Assembly (NCBI RefSeq): GCF_900230225.1
Contig: NZ_OCNH01000002.1
Coordinates: 435,844 to 499,843 of the forward strand
DNA length: 64,000 bases
DNA from: Spirosoma fluviale
GTDB lineage: Bacteria; Bacteroidota; Bacteroidia; Cytophagales; Spirosomataceae
Direction of reading: 5' to 3'
Of this stretch, positions 1 to 9,470 are shown piece by piece (position 1 is the first letter of the stretch; each line of letters opens with the position of its first letter). The notes below the pieces were generated by a model. It saw nothing but the letters and a program-made list of their open reading frames with translations, had not been told where the DNA came from and ran no database searches. The translations under genes were made by a program, and so were the position numbers.

Positions 1-178
1 TACAGCGTAACTGCGGCTATTTCATCATTCATGCTAGTGTTGGCTCTTTCAGAGCTGGAGATAGAGTGTAGCTACGTTCATAATATGCTCTAAATCATGA
101 CTGGCTGGAGCACTGGTAACTTTCTGGACTTTGACTGTTTTTTTTTGCGGAAGTAACCCGGCTGTCAACTTTGCTTCT
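1..178. other. Window edge, no gene recognised
   Basis: I find no convincing coding signal here. A short open frame on the minus strand has no recognisable family and no clear start. It follows the stop codon of the membrane protein at 179, so part of it is that gene's 3' flank. Confidence 0.4.
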
Positions 179-940
179 TTATTCTGCCCGAGTCTTGTCT
201 GATTTATACGAATTGTGCGTAGGCTGATTCACGCTTAACAACTGAAAAATAGCTACTCCGTGGCTAAAGAGTACCGAGGGAACAATGAAGCCGGGCAACC
301 AGATGTAAGGCAGTTTCAGCACACCTACGTTGGGTTGCTCGAAGGCGAGTTGCTGAAACGGCAGGGGTGCCGACAATACGGCTAGGATGACGATGTTCAG
401 CACCAGCCCCAGGGCCACTACATTCCAGACGAGCAGCCAGCGCGGAGCTATCTGCCGTTTTCGGAAGGTATAATACGCAACAATGGGTGCCGTCAGTCCC
501 GAAAGTATGTCATAGTTACCTCCTTCGAACGTCATTAACTGTGGTACTTGATGATACAAATAAAGGCCGTACAACGTCAGTTCGACCGGGATGCGGACGA
601 TGTGCAAATAGGTCAGATTGGACAGAGGTAACCGGCTGAGCCAGCTCCGGCTTTTCGCCGTGCTGAACAAGCCGATAATGACCAGTAAAGGCGGGCCAAT
701 GGCTACAATGAAATGAGGAGGTGTTGTGTCGAGCCGCTGGAAAAAATTGGTAAATGCCAGTAGGCCCAAACCTGCCAGCCATACGCTGATAAGACCGACA
801 AGAGACGAGACCGCCTGTGTGGGCAAAGTCCGCCGAACCGCCAGGATTAGCATGACGAACGTCGCCAGGGTCGTAGCGGCAAAAAAGAGATCAAGCCAGA
901 CGGGCGTGGGCGTGTAGAGGTAGCGTAAATCGTACTGCAT
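179..940 (-). CDS. Hypothetical polytopic membrane protein
   Basis: The product is about 253 residues with roughly seven hydrophobic segments, so it should be an inner-membrane protein. The first segment begins about residue 15 and the last ends just before a polar C-terminal tail. I recognise no enzyme motif and assign no function. I start it at 940, where the protein begins MQYDLRYLYT; an upstream in-frame start at 1000 would add 20 residues that look less natural. It stands alone: the next gene runs the other way across a spacer holding a large inverted repeat. Confidence 0.7.
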   Translation of the reverse strand: MQYDLRYLYTPTPVWLDLFFAATTLATFVMLILAVRRTLPTQAVSSLVGLISVWLAGLGLLAFTNFFQRLDTTPPHFIVAIGPPLLVIIGLFSTAKSRSWLSRLPLSNLTYLHIVRIPVELTLYGLYLYHQVPQLMTFEGGNYDILSGLTAPIVAYYTFRKRQIAPRWLLVWNVVALGLVLNIVILAVLSAPLPFQQLAFEQPNVGVLKLPYIWLPGFIVPSVLFSHGVAIFQLLSVNQPTHNSYKSDKTRAE

Positions 941-1077
941 AATCGTGTGTATAGATGGGTGTCCTGGTCTGTAGCGTTGAAAATACACCAGCCAAAACAT
1001 ATTCGATAAAATAAAGTAGCGTTTGGTCGAAAATGGCTTTCAACTATTGGCTGGAACACTGAATTTTACTATCATTC

Positions 1078-1183
1078 TACCCCACCCCAACCCCTCCCCT
1101 TGAAAAAAGGTGAGGGGCTAAAAAAGAGTAGCCCGTTACTGAGCCCCTCACCTTTTTTCAAGGGGAGGGGTTGGGGTGGGGTA
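1078..1183. repeat. Perfect 42-bp inverted repeat
   Basis: Arms at 1078-1119 and 1142-1183 are exact reverse complements around a 22-nt spacer. Each arm combines a C-rich (CCCCAACCCC) block with a GAAAAAAGG block. The same arm sequence recurs, slightly diverged, as the outer arms of the palindrome at 15661-15956, so this is a dispersed repeat family rather than a simple terminator. It lies between two divergent genes. Confidence 0.9.
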
Positions 1184-1228
1184 ATTTCTCACGAATCAGC
1201 CTTACATGTATTATACTCCTGATTTATA

Positions 1229-4200
1229 ATGAAAAAAAGCAACGTTAGCCCGACCGGTAAAAAGCTCCTCTGGCTCGGGGCGCTGGTCCCCACACTTTGT
1301 TTGCTGGGCTACCAGGTTGAAAAAGACCCGATCGATCGCCGGATCAAGCGGATGGACCCGGCCAAAGCGGCTCAATTAGCCAAATCCATCGAAGCCACCG
1401 TAACTCCCGAACTGGCCCAGGGCCTTAGCCTGAGCTTATGGGGCGTCGATTCGCTGGTGGCCGATCCCATCGGTATCGACATTGACGACAACGGACGGCT
1501 ATTTTACAACCGAACCAACCGGCAGAAAAACTCCGAGTTCGATATTCGGGGGCACCAGGACTGGGAAATTGAATCCAACCGCCTGCAAACTGTTGAGGAC
1601 AAACGGGCCTTTCTGCACCGGGTATTATCGCCCGAAAACAGCAAGAAAAACGAATGGCTGAAAGATGTTAACGGCGATGGGTCCCACGACTGGCGCGACA
1701 TGACGGTGGAGAAAGAAAACATCTTCCGGATTGAAGATACAGATGGCGATGGCGTGGCCGATATGACACAACTGGTCGTCGATGATTTCCACGACGAAGT
1801 GACCGACGTTGCCGGGGGCGTAATGGCCCATGGCAATGACTTATACGTGGCTGTGGCTCCCGATCTGTGGCGGATGCAGGACAAAGACGGTGACGGTATT
1901 GCCGAAACAAAAACCTCGATCTCGCACGGCTATGGCGTTCACGTGGGCTTTAGCGGTCACGGTATGTCGGGTATCGAGATGGGACCCGATGGAAAAATAT
2001 ACTGGCAGATTGGCGACATTGGCTTCAATGGCAAAGGGCCGGACGGCAAGAAATGGGAGCACCCGAACAGTGGCGTGGTGGTGCGTTCCAATCCCGATGG
2101 CAGCGACTTTGAAGTGTTCGCTCATGGCGTTCGGAACATCCACGAGTTTGTTTTCGATGAGTACGGCAACCTAATCAGCGAAGATAACGACGGCGACCAT
2201 CCCGGCGAAAAAGAGCGTCTGGTCTACATCGTGAACGGGTCTGATACGGGCTGGCGCAGCAACTGGCAGTACGGTAAATACCGCGACCCCAGAAACAATA
2301 CCTACAAAGTGTGGATGGACGAGCAGATGTATAAACCCCGCTTCGAAGGGCAGGCAGCTTACATTACGCCAACCATCACCAACTACGTAAGCGGCCCCGC
2401 CGGTATGAAATACAACCCCGGCACGGCGCTGAGTCCGGCTTACAGAAACATGTTCTTCGTCGCCGAATTCGTTGGCAACCCGGCTAAATCGGGTATTCAT
2501 GCGTTCAAGCTGAAGCCAAAAGGTGCTTCGTTTGAACTGGGCGAAGAGAAGCGGGTGCTGGGCAACGTGCTGGCTACCGGCATCGACTTCGGTCCCGACG
2601 GTGCTCTGTACGTTGCCGACTGGATCAACGGCTGGGATACCAAAGATTACGGCCGCATCTGGAAACTGGACGATAAAGCCGGTGCCGGTTCCGCCGAGCG
2701 GAAGCTAACGAAAACGTTGCTGGCCGAAAAATTCGCGGGTCGTTCGGAAGCGTCATTGGGCGAACTGCTGAAGAACCTAGATATGCGTGTTCGGCAGAAA
2801 GCCCAGTTCGAACTGGTGAAACGCGGTGCCAAAGGTGTCGAGATATTGACCGCATCGACCAAACAAATGGGCAATCAACTGGCGCGTGTGCATGGCATTT
2901 GGGGCATTAGCCAACTGGCCCGTCAGGATAAACAGTATGGTCAGTTGCTGATGCCGCTGCTTCAGGACAGCGACGCCGAAATTCGGGCGCAGGCCGCTAA
3001 ATGGCTGGGCGATGTTCGCTACAAAGAAGCCGGTGCGGCCCTGATTCCGCTACTAAAAGACAGCAACAGCCGGGCGCGGTTCTTTGCCGCCGAAGCTCTG
3101 GGGCGTATCGCCTACGAACCGGCCATTCAGCCCATCATCAAACTGCTGGAGGCCAACAACGACGAAGACGCCTACATCCGCCACGCGGGTAGCCTCGCGC
3201 TGGCCCGAATCGGAAAGGCCGAACCGGTTATTGCGCTGGCAAGCAGTCCATCGCGGGCCGTACGCATTGCTGCGGTGGTGGCGCTGCGCCGGATGGCAAA
3301 TCCGGGCATTGCCAGCTTCCTGGCTGATAAAGACGAGTTTATCGTAACCGAAGCCGCTCGGGGTATTAACGACGACCTGTCTATTCCGGCCGCTTTGCCC
3401 GCGCTGGGTAAAGTGCTGCAAACGACGAGTTTTACCAACGAACCCCTCATTCGCCGGGTCATCAATGCCAACCTGCGGGTAGGTACGCCAGAGGCTATGC
3501 AAACGCTGATGACGTATGCACAGAAAGAAGGTAGCCCGGTAGCCATGCGGGCCGAAGCAATGGACGCGCTCAGCACCTGGGCCTCGCCATCGGTGCTGGA
3601 TCGGGTCGATGGTCGGTACCGGGGCGTAGTTAATCGCGACGCGGCCGCTTTGAAAGCCAAAACGGGCGATGCTTTTATCAAGCTGGTGTCAAGCGCTGAC
3701 CAAACCCTGCGGCTCAGCGCGATCAAATCCATTGAGCGAATGGGCCTGAAAGAAGCCGGTACGGCCTTGTTTAGCCGGTTGACGGAGGATAAAGACGCGG
3801 CCATCCGCATTGCCGCTTTGCGGGCACTGGCTTCGTTAAATGACGCCCAACAAAGCAAAGCCATTGAGGTGGCGATGGCCGATAAGGAGAAAAGTGTGCG
3901 GGTGGCAGGTCTGGACTTGTTGAGCAAAACCAACATGGACAAAGACCGGATGGTAACGCTCCTCTCCGACGTGATCGCCAACCGGACGACCGAAGAAAAA
4001 CAAGCGGCTCTGCTCACACTGGGTAAGTTGCCGATCAAAAATTCGCAGAAAGCATTCGATCCGTTGCTGACCAAACTACAGGCTGGGGCGCTACCCGCTG
4101 AACTGCAACTGGAGTTGGGTGAGGCCATTGAGAGTAGCAAATCGCCCCAGTTGGCGGCCCGCTACAAAGCGATCAACGACAAAATGTCGCCCGATGCGCT

Positions 4201-4654
4201 GGCCGCTTCGTTCAAGGGTAGTTTGATGGGGGGCGAGCCGGATTTAGGCCGTCGGATTTTCTTCCGTCATCAGACGGCGCAGTGTATCCGGTGTCATTCC
4301 TACGATGATCTGGGTGGAAACGCCGGTCCGCGCCTGAACGGTGTTGCCAGTCGACTTACCCGCGAGCAGTTGCTGGAAGCCCTCATTAACCCAAGTGCCC
4401 GACTGGCACCCGGTTTTGGAACCGTCACGCTGAAGCTTAAGAACGGCAAAACCGTCAGCGGTATCCTCCAGGGCGAAACTAATACCGACGTGTCGGTAAA
4501 GGTGGGCGACCAGCCGGACGTTGCCATTAAGAAAGATCAGATTGCCAAGCGCACCAACTCGCCGTCGAGTATGCCCGAAATGAAATACCTGCTCACGAAA
4601 CGCGAAATCCGAGACGTGGTGAGCTTTCTGGCAACGCTGAAGGAGAACAACTAA
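1229..4654 (+). CDS. Secreted beta-propeller / HEAT-repeat / cytochrome c protein
   Basis: This 1141-residue protein begins with a lysine-rich hydrophobic signal segment (residues 1-25) and should act in the periplasm or at the outer membrane. Residues about 60-420 resemble the propeller domain of the putative membrane-bound dehydrogenases first described in Pirellula and Verrucomicrobium, with acidic DTDGDGVAD and DKDGDGIAE loops that probably bind calcium. Residues about 450-980 are alanine- and leucine-rich HEAT-like repeats. The C-terminus is a single haem c domain with CIRCH at about 1019-1023 and a later methionine-rich stretch that could hold the distal ligand. The order matches the haem-binding CxxCH family (TIGR02603/TIGR02604 type). 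Sugar or alcohol oxidation coupled to haem is plausible but unproven. The substrate is unknown. Confidence 0.8.
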   Translation: MKKSNVSPTGKKLLWLGALVPTLCLLGYQVEKDPIDRRIKRMDPAKAAQLAKSIEATVTPELAQGLSLSLWGVDSLVADPIGIDIDDNGRLFYNRTNRQKNSEFDIRGHQDWEIESNRLQTVEDKRAFLHRVLSPENSKKNEWLKDVNGDGSHDWRDMTVEKENIFRIEDTDGDGVADMTQLVVDDFHDEVTDVAGGVMAHGNDLYVAVAPDLWRMQDKDGDGIAETKTSISHGYGVHVGFSGHGMSGIEMGPDGKIYWQIGDIGFNGKGPDGKKWEHPNSGVVVRSNPDGSDFEVFAHGVRNIHEFVFDEYGNLISEDNDGDHPGEKERLVYIVNGSDTGWRSNWQYGKYRDPRNNTYKVWMDEQMYKPRFEGQAAYITPTITNYVSGPAGMKYNPGTALSPAYRNMFFVAEFVGNPAKSGIHAFKLKPKGASFELGEEKRVLGNVLATGIDFGPDGALYVADWINGWDTKDYGRIWKLDDKAGAGSAERKLTKTLLAEKFAGRSEASLGELLKNLDMRVRQKAQFELVKRGAKGVEILTASTKQMGNQLARVHGIWGISQLARQDKQYGQLLMPLLQDSDAEIRAQAAKWLGDVRYKEAGAALIPLLKDSNSRARFFAAEALGRIAYEPAIQPIIKLLEANNDEDAYIRHAGSLALARIGKAEPVIALASSPSRAVRIAAVVALRRMANPGIASFLADKDEFIVTEAARGINDDLSIPAALPALGKVLQTTSFTNEPLIRRVINANLRVGTPEAMQTLMTYAQKEGSPVAMRAEAMDALSTWASPSVLDRVDGRYRGVVNRDAAALKAKTGDAFIKLVSSADQTLRLSAIKSIERMGLKEAGTALFSRLTEDKDAAIRIAALRALASLNDAQQSKAIEVAMADKEKSVRVAGLDLLSKTNMDKDRMVTLLSDVIANRTTEEKQAALLTLGKLPIKNSQKAFDPLLTKLQAGALPAELQLELGEAIESSKSPQLAARYKAINDKMSPDALAASFKGSLMGGEPDLGRRIFFRHQTAQCIRCHSYDDLGGNAGPRLNGVASRLTREQLLEALINPSARLAPGFGTVTLKLKNGKTVSGILQGETNTDVSVKVGDQPDVAIKKDQIAKRTNSPSSMPEMKYLLTKREIRDVVSFLATLKENN

Positions 4655-4670
4655 TCCGTATACGTGGCAT

Positions 4671-4745
4671 TAGGGTTGAACACAAAGGCACGGAGGATAT
4701 GGAGATCAATAGCTCTGTGTTCTCCGTGCTTTTGTGTTCAACCCT
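4671..4745. repeat. Inverted repeat after the haem protein gene
   Basis: Arms 4671-4694 and 4722-4745 pair over about 24 bp with one mismatch. They contain AACACAAAGGCACGGA and its complement. The hairpin lies just past the stop codon at 4654 and before the hexosaminidase, so it may end transcription, but its length and low-U tail make it look like another dispersed palindromic repeat. Confidence 0.75.
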
Positions 4746-4827
4746 ATTTTTTGAAAATACCCGCAAACGTTATACGGTTTTAAACGATTTAGCTGTTGAC
4801 GTATAAACGTAACTTTCCGCTCAACGT

Positions 4828-7269
4828 ATGGCCTTTCGCTTTGTTCTTCTTGCCGCTTTTAGTCTCTGTGTTCACGCAACTTTTGCTCAGGTAACGGATC
4901 GTTTTGCCATTATTCCCAAACCCGCTCAGCTTGAAGCGGGTACCGGTCAATTTACTCTTGACAACGCCACAACGATTACCGTACCCGCCGGGCAACCCGA
5001 CCTGAAAGCCATTGCCGATACGCTCGCGAATAAGCTGAATCGTACTTCCGGGCTGGGTATCCTCGTTCAGACGGCCCCCGGTTCAACGACAACCGGAAAG
5101 ACAATTCAATTCCTGCCCACGACCGATGCGACACTGGGCAACGAAGGTTACCGCATCAATGTAACCGAAAAACGAGTAACGCTCGAATCAGGTACGCCAC
5201 GCGGCTTTTTCTACGCTGTTCAGACACTATACCAACTTCTTCCGCCTTCGGTGATGGGCATTGGGCATTGGGCGCGGGGCATAGGGAAAGACAAAAGCGC
5301 CCCATCTCCTTTGCCCCCTGCCCCATCCCCTCTGCCCTCTGCCCTAACCCTGCCCGTTTGCCGGATTCAGGATCGGCCGCGCTACCCGTATCGCGGGATG
5401 AATCTGGATGTGAGTCGGCATTTCTTTTCGGTGGAGTACATCAAAAGATACCTCGACTTGATGGCCCTCCATAAATTCAATAACTTTCACTGGCACCTGA
5501 CCGACGATCAGGGGTGGCGAATTGAGATCAAAAAATACCCCAAACTGACGGAGGTTGGTGCCCAACGGCGCGAAACCATTGTTGGACACTACGACGACGC
5601 CGACCCGCAGGTGTTCGATGGAAAACCCTATGGCGGTTATTACACCCAGGACGACATTCGGGAAGTGGTGCGCTATGCGGCTACCAAATACATTAACATC
5701 GTGCCCGAAATTGAACTGCCTGGCCATGCACTGGCCGCACTGGCATCGTATCCCGAACTGGGCTGCTCGCCAATCGGGCTCGATGGACGACCGTATCAGG
5801 TAGCCACCAAATGGGGCGTATTTGAGGATGTGTTCTGCCCGACGGAGAAGACGTTCTCGTTTCTCGAAGACGTGCTGACGGAAGTGATGAGCCTGTTTCC
5901 GGGTAAATACATTCACATCGGCGGGGACGAGTGCCCGAAGGCCGCCTGGCGAAAAAGCGCGTTTTGTCAGCAGTTGATTCGGCAGAAAGGGCTGAAAAAC
6001 GAGTTTGGGTTACAGCGGTATTTCGTGAACCGGATTGATAAGTTCGTCACATCGAAGGGCCGACGAATCATTGGCTGGGACGAGATTCTGGAAGGTAACG
6101 GAACATCGCTCCGGCTGTCGCCCAACGCGACCGTCATGAGCTGGCGCGGAACGAAATACGGTCTCGAAGCGGCTCGCAAGCAGCACGACGTGATCATGAC
6201 GCCCGGTCAGTTCTGTTATCTCGACCATTTTCAGGGCGATCCGGCGACCCAGCCAACGGGCTTTGGCGGGTCGTTGCCGCTGTCGATGGTGTATTCGTAC
6301 AACCCGACGCCCACGAGTTTGTCACCCGCCGAAGCGTCGCATATTCTGGGCGTTCAGGGCAACCTCTGGACCGAGTACATCGACACCCCCGATCAGGTCG
6401 AGTACATGCTCTGGCCCCGCGCTGCCGCCCTGGCCGAAATAGCCTGGAGCCCGTTGGAGCAGAAAAAATACGAAGACTTCACCCGCCGACTGATAACCCA
6501 CTTCGACCGGCTCACGGCGCTGAACGTCAACTTCGCCCGGACGTTTTTCGATGCCAAACCATTGGCCAGACCAACCAGCGATGGAAAGGTCGTCGTAATG
6601 GTATCGCCGAGTAAGGAGTCGATGGTTGTTACGGCCACTGTCGTTCGGTACACGCTGGATGGCAGCCTTCCATCGGGCGAATCGCCCCGGTATGCGCAGC
6701 CGCTGGTCCTCGATAAATCGGCTACGGTTCGGGTGGCAACGTTTTCGGGTACCCGGCCGCTGAGCCAGTTGGCGAACGTACAGGCTGAGTACATTGTGTC
6801 GAAGGCAACGGGTAAATCGTACACGCTTTTGTATGCCCCAACCACCGGCCGCCCCGACCGAAACTTCAGCCTCACCGATGGCACCACCGGCAGCATGGGC
6901 GGTTACGAAGTGGCGGGTGTGGTTTCGTTTGTCAGTGATTTTGGTGCTGTGCTCGACCTCGGACAGTCGCAGTCGGTGAATAGCGTTCGGGTGGGGTTCC
7001 TGAAATACACCGCCCGGAATATCTGTCTGCCAAAAGAGGTTGAGATTGCCGTTTCTGAAGACGGGACGACGTTTACACCGGTGCTGACGGCGAAAACGAA
7101 CGCGGCTGAAAACGGGAAACGGGGCATTGCCCGGCTTCCGTTCGACTTTGCGCCAACGACGACTCGCTATGTTCGAATCATTGCCCGGAATGTTAGGCAG
7201 GTTCCGGCGGGGCTTCGCAATCCCGGCAAAACAGCGCAACTGGCCGTGGACGAGATTGAGGTATTCTGA
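4828..7269 (+). CDS. Beta-N-acetylhexosaminidase, GH20
   Basis: This 813-residue enzyme should release terminal GlcNAc or GalNAc from glycans in the periplasm or outside the cell. It has a signal peptide (1-20, ending before QVTDRF), an N-terminal GH20b-like domain to about residue 140, and the catalytic barrel from about 175, which contains HWHLTDDQGW and HIGGDECP. In HIGGDECP, D367 and E368 are the expected catalytic pair for substrate-assisted hydrolysis. The C-terminal third (about 690-813) looks like a carbohydrate-binding jelly roll. An unusual Pro/Ser/Gly-rich linker at about residues 143-173 is encoded by a repeat insertion described separately. It is a single gene with no sugar importer next to it. 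Confidence 0.93.
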   Translation: MAFRFVLLAAFSLCVHATFAQVTDRFAIIPKPAQLEAGTGQFTLDNATTITVPAGQPDLKAIADTLANKLNRTSGLGILVQTAPGSTTTGKTIQFLPTTDATLGNEGYRINVTEKRVTLESGTPRGFFYAVQTLYQLLPPSVMGIGHWARGIGKDKSAPSPLPPAPSPLPSALTLPVCRIQDRPRYPYRGMNLDVSRHFFSVEYIKRYLDLMALHKFNNFHWHLTDDQGWRIEIKKYPKLTEVGAQRRETIVGHYDDADPQVFDGKPYGGYYTQDDIREVVRYAATKYINIVPEIELPGHALAALASYPELGCSPIGLDGRPYQVATKWGVFEDVFCPTEKTFSFLEDVLTEVMSLFPGKYIHIGGDECPKAAWRKSAFCQQLIRQKGLKNEFGLQRYFVNRIDKFVTSKGRRIIGWDEILEGNGTSLRLSPNATVMSWRGTKYGLEAARKQHDVIMTPGQFCYLDHFQGDPATQPTGFGGSLPLSMVYSYNPTPTSLSPAEASHILGVQGNLWTEYIDTPDQVEYMLWPRAAALAEIAWSPLEQKKYEDFTRRLITHFDRLTALNVNFARTFFDAKPLARPTSDGKVVVMVSPSKESMVVTATVVRYTLDGSLPSGESPRYAQPLVLDKSATVRVATFSGTRPLSQLANVQAEYIVSKATGKSYTLLYAPTTGRPDRNFSLTDGTTGSMGGYEVAGVVSFVSDFGAVLDLGQSQSVNSVRVGFLKYTARNICLPKEVEIAVSEDGTTFTPVLTAKTNAAENGKRGIARLPFDFAPTTTRYVRIIARNVRQVPAGLRNPGKTAQLAVDEIEVF
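5254..5347 (+). repeat. GC-rich repeat inserted in frame inside the hexosaminidase gene
   Basis: Here the coding strand switches to GGGCATTGGGCATTGGGC-type tandem units followed by a run of complementary CCCCTGCCCC and TCTGCCC units. The two halves form an imperfect hairpin. The stretch is about 94 nt, keeps the reading frame and encodes a Pro/Ser/Ala-rich linker exactly between the N-terminal domain and the barrel. Repeats of this style are usually intergenic. Confidence 0.7.
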
Positions 7270-7405
7270 CCGTGTAAATCGACCGTCTGCTACTGGTCGT
7301 TCAGATGAAAACACGCCTGTAAATCAGCTTTAGCCGACGATTATTAAGCTAAATGGTTGTTTTTCCGACAAAACGCTTGCTTCTTGTAGCTATATCTTAC
7401 GTTTC

Positions 7406-8893
7406 ATGTCAGAAAACCTACCCAACTCCCTTTCCCCGGCCGATGTGTCCAACGAGCCGACAGAATTTAAACGCTCGCTAAGCCTGCTCGACTCCACGCT
7501 GATCGTTTCCGGTTCCATGATTGGTTCCGGCGTTTTCATCGTTACCGCCGATATGGCCCGCAACCTGGGGTCGTCGGGCTGGTTGCTGATGCTCTGGGTG
7601 CTGACGGGCGTACTGACCGTGGCGGCTGCGCTGAGCTACGGCGAACTCGCGGGCATGATGCCCAAAGCGGGGGGGCAGTACATTTACATTCAACGGGCCT
7701 ACGGCCACCTGACGGGATTCGTCTATGGCTGGACGGTCTTCACCGTTATCCAGACGGGCACCATCGCGGCCGTTGCCGTTGCCTTTACCAAATATACGGC
7801 GGTCTTCATCCCGGCCCTCGGCCCCGACAACGTCCTGCTCGCCCTCGGGCCGATAAAGGTCACGCTGGGGTCACTCTTTGCTATCTCAAGTTTAGTGCTG
7901 CTCACCTGGCTCAATAGCCGGGGCGTACAGAGTGGTAAACTCATTCAGAATGTGTTCACCTCGGCCAAGCTAATCGCGCTACTAGGGCTGATCATCGTGG
8001 GTATCACCATCGGCCTGAGTACGGGCCTGCTGTCGACCAACCTGACCAATGCCTGGGCGGCCAGTACGGTTACGACCACGGGCGAGGTGTTGCCGCTGGC
8101 GGGTATTGCGCTGGTGCTGGCCTTCGGTACGTCGATGATCGGATCGCTGTTTTCCGCCGATGCGTGGAATAACGTCACCTTCATTGCGGGCGAAATCAAG
8201 AATCCCCGCCGGAACATCCCGCTGGCGCTTTTCTTCGGAACGCTCATCGTCACGACGATCTACTTTCTGGCCAACGTCTCGTACTTATCGCTGCTGCCGC
8301 TGAAAGGCCTACCAACGGCTACGGATATTATGGGGCGTGGTATTCAGTTTGCCGATGCCGACCGGGTGGCCACTGCCGCCGTCGAAACGGTATTCGGGAA
8401 TGTGGCCGTGACCATTATGGCGATTCTGATCATGGTATCGACGTTTGGCTGTAACAATGGCCTGATTCTGGCCGGGGCGCGTTTGTATTACGCCATGGCC
8501 AAAGACGGTCTGTTCATCAAACAGGCATCGCACCTGAACAAAAATGCGGTGCCGGGCCGGGCGTTGTGGCTGCAATGCATCTGGGCCTCGCTGCTGTGCC
8601 TGTCGGGTAAATACGGCGACCTGCTCGATTACTGCACCTTTGCCTCGCTGCTGTTCTACATTGTTACCATCACGGGGCTGTTCCGACTGCGCCGGACGGA
8701 ACCGGATGCAGAGCGGCCTTACCGGGCCTTCGGGTATCCGCTCGTACCGGCCCTGTACATCGTTGCGGGCCTGACCATCTGCGGGATTCTGCTGTACACC
8801 AAAACCTTCAATACCGGCATGGGCCTGCTCATTGCTGGTCTGGGCATCCCGGTTTATTTCTTCACCACGCGTAACCAAAGCGCGGAAGCTTAA
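7406..8893 (+). CDS. APC-family amino acid permease
   Basis: This 495-residue integral membrane protein has about 12 hydrophobic helices. The first helix carries GSMIGSGVFI, the glycine-rich broken helix that binds the amino acid backbone in APC transporters. The conserved segment YGELAGMMPKAGGQY follows. A soluble N-terminal tail of about 25 residues precedes the first helix. It should be an inner-membrane amino acid transporter; the substrate cannot be read from the sequence. It is monocistronic, and the preceding gene ends 136 bp upstream. Confidence 0.9.
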   Translation: MSENLPNSLSPADVSNEPTEFKRSLSLLDSTLIVSGSMIGSGVFIVTADMARNLGSSGWLLMLWVLTGVLTVAAALSYGELAGMMPKAGGQYIYIQRAYGHLTGFVYGWTVFTVIQTGTIAAVAVAFTKYTAVFIPALGPDNVLLALGPIKVTLGSLFAISSLVLLTWLNSRGVQSGKLIQNVFTSAKLIALLGLIIVGITIGLSTGLLSTNLTNAWAASTVTTTGEVLPLAGIALVLAFGTSMIGSLFSADAWNNVTFIAGEIKNPRRNIPLALFFGTLIVTTIYFLANVSYLSLLPLKGLPTATDIMGRGIQFADADRVATAAVETVFGNVAVTIMAILIMVSTFGCNNGLILAGARLYYAMAKDGLFIKQASHLNKNAVPGRALWLQCIWASLLCLSGKYGDLLDYCTFASLLFYIVTITGLFRLRRTEPDAERPYRAFGYPLVPALYIVAGLTICGILLYTKTFNTGMGLLIAGLGIPVYFFTTRNQSAEA

Positions 8894-9124
8894 TGCATTG
8901 GTTACGTTAGGTTGCGGTTTACAGAGCCGAACAAATCGGTCATGCGTAGATAAGCATGACCGGTAAAACCACGTAGCAAACCAGCAAACGGCGAAGGGGT
9001 AGGGGATGTGGGCTCGCAAGAGAACCAGAACAGGATAAAATAGAGAAGCGTTATATTAGCGTTGAATCAAGCTCTGACAAACAGTACAAAGATCACGGAT
9101 GGAAAGGGCATACAGGAAGTTGAT

Positions 9125-9343
9125 ATGACACATACAATCACTATAGAAACTACAAATCCAACTGATTTTGAGCTGATAAAGGGGCTCGCTCAAAGGCTTG
9201 GACTTCCTATAGTTGAAAAACATGAAGACACCGGCACTAGCCATGCTGCTCAGGAGTTCATGGAGTTGCAAAAGAAATACCCGCCCAGGAAAATTTCTAA
9301 AGAGGTAGACCTTAACGCTATCATTGACGAAGTTAATCTGTAG
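9125..9343 (+). CDS. Small antitoxin-like protein (orphan)
   Basis: This is a 72-residue protein. I start it at the ATG at 9125 because the protein then opens MTHTITIETTNP, a typical beta-strand start for small antitoxins, whereas the 21 codons before it look non-coding. The C-terminal part contains KYPPRKISKE and an acidic end, resembling the toxin-binding tail of antitoxins paired with PIN or RelE toxins. No intact toxin follows; the next 120 bp have stops in all frames. The antitoxin role is inferred from composition and size only. It could equally be an unrelated small protein. Confidence 0.5.
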   Translation: MTHTITIETTNPTDFELIKGLAQRLGLPIVEKHEDTGTSHAAQEFMELQKKYPPRKISKEVDLNAIIDEVNL

Positions 9344-9470
9344 AAAATTGTGCTTTCCAAGTATGGTTCAACGTTTGGGGAGCGTCATAGGAAGTCCACC
9401 TGCCAGATACTGCGGTTATTGAACAGGCTGCTAGCCGAATGCGAAGACCGCTGATCAAGCGATTCAGAAC

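Noticed and set aside
3172-4140. Long open frame of 322 codons on the minus strand within the first haem protein gene
   Set aside because: It lies wholly inside a gene with clear domain matches, its product is Ser/Ala/Arg-rich with no family, and GC-rich coding strands commonly leave open antisense frames.
6322-7314. 330-codon antisense frame in the hexosaminidase gene
   Set aside because: It is antisense to the conserved GH20 sequence and has Arg/His/Gly-rich shadow composition without motifs.
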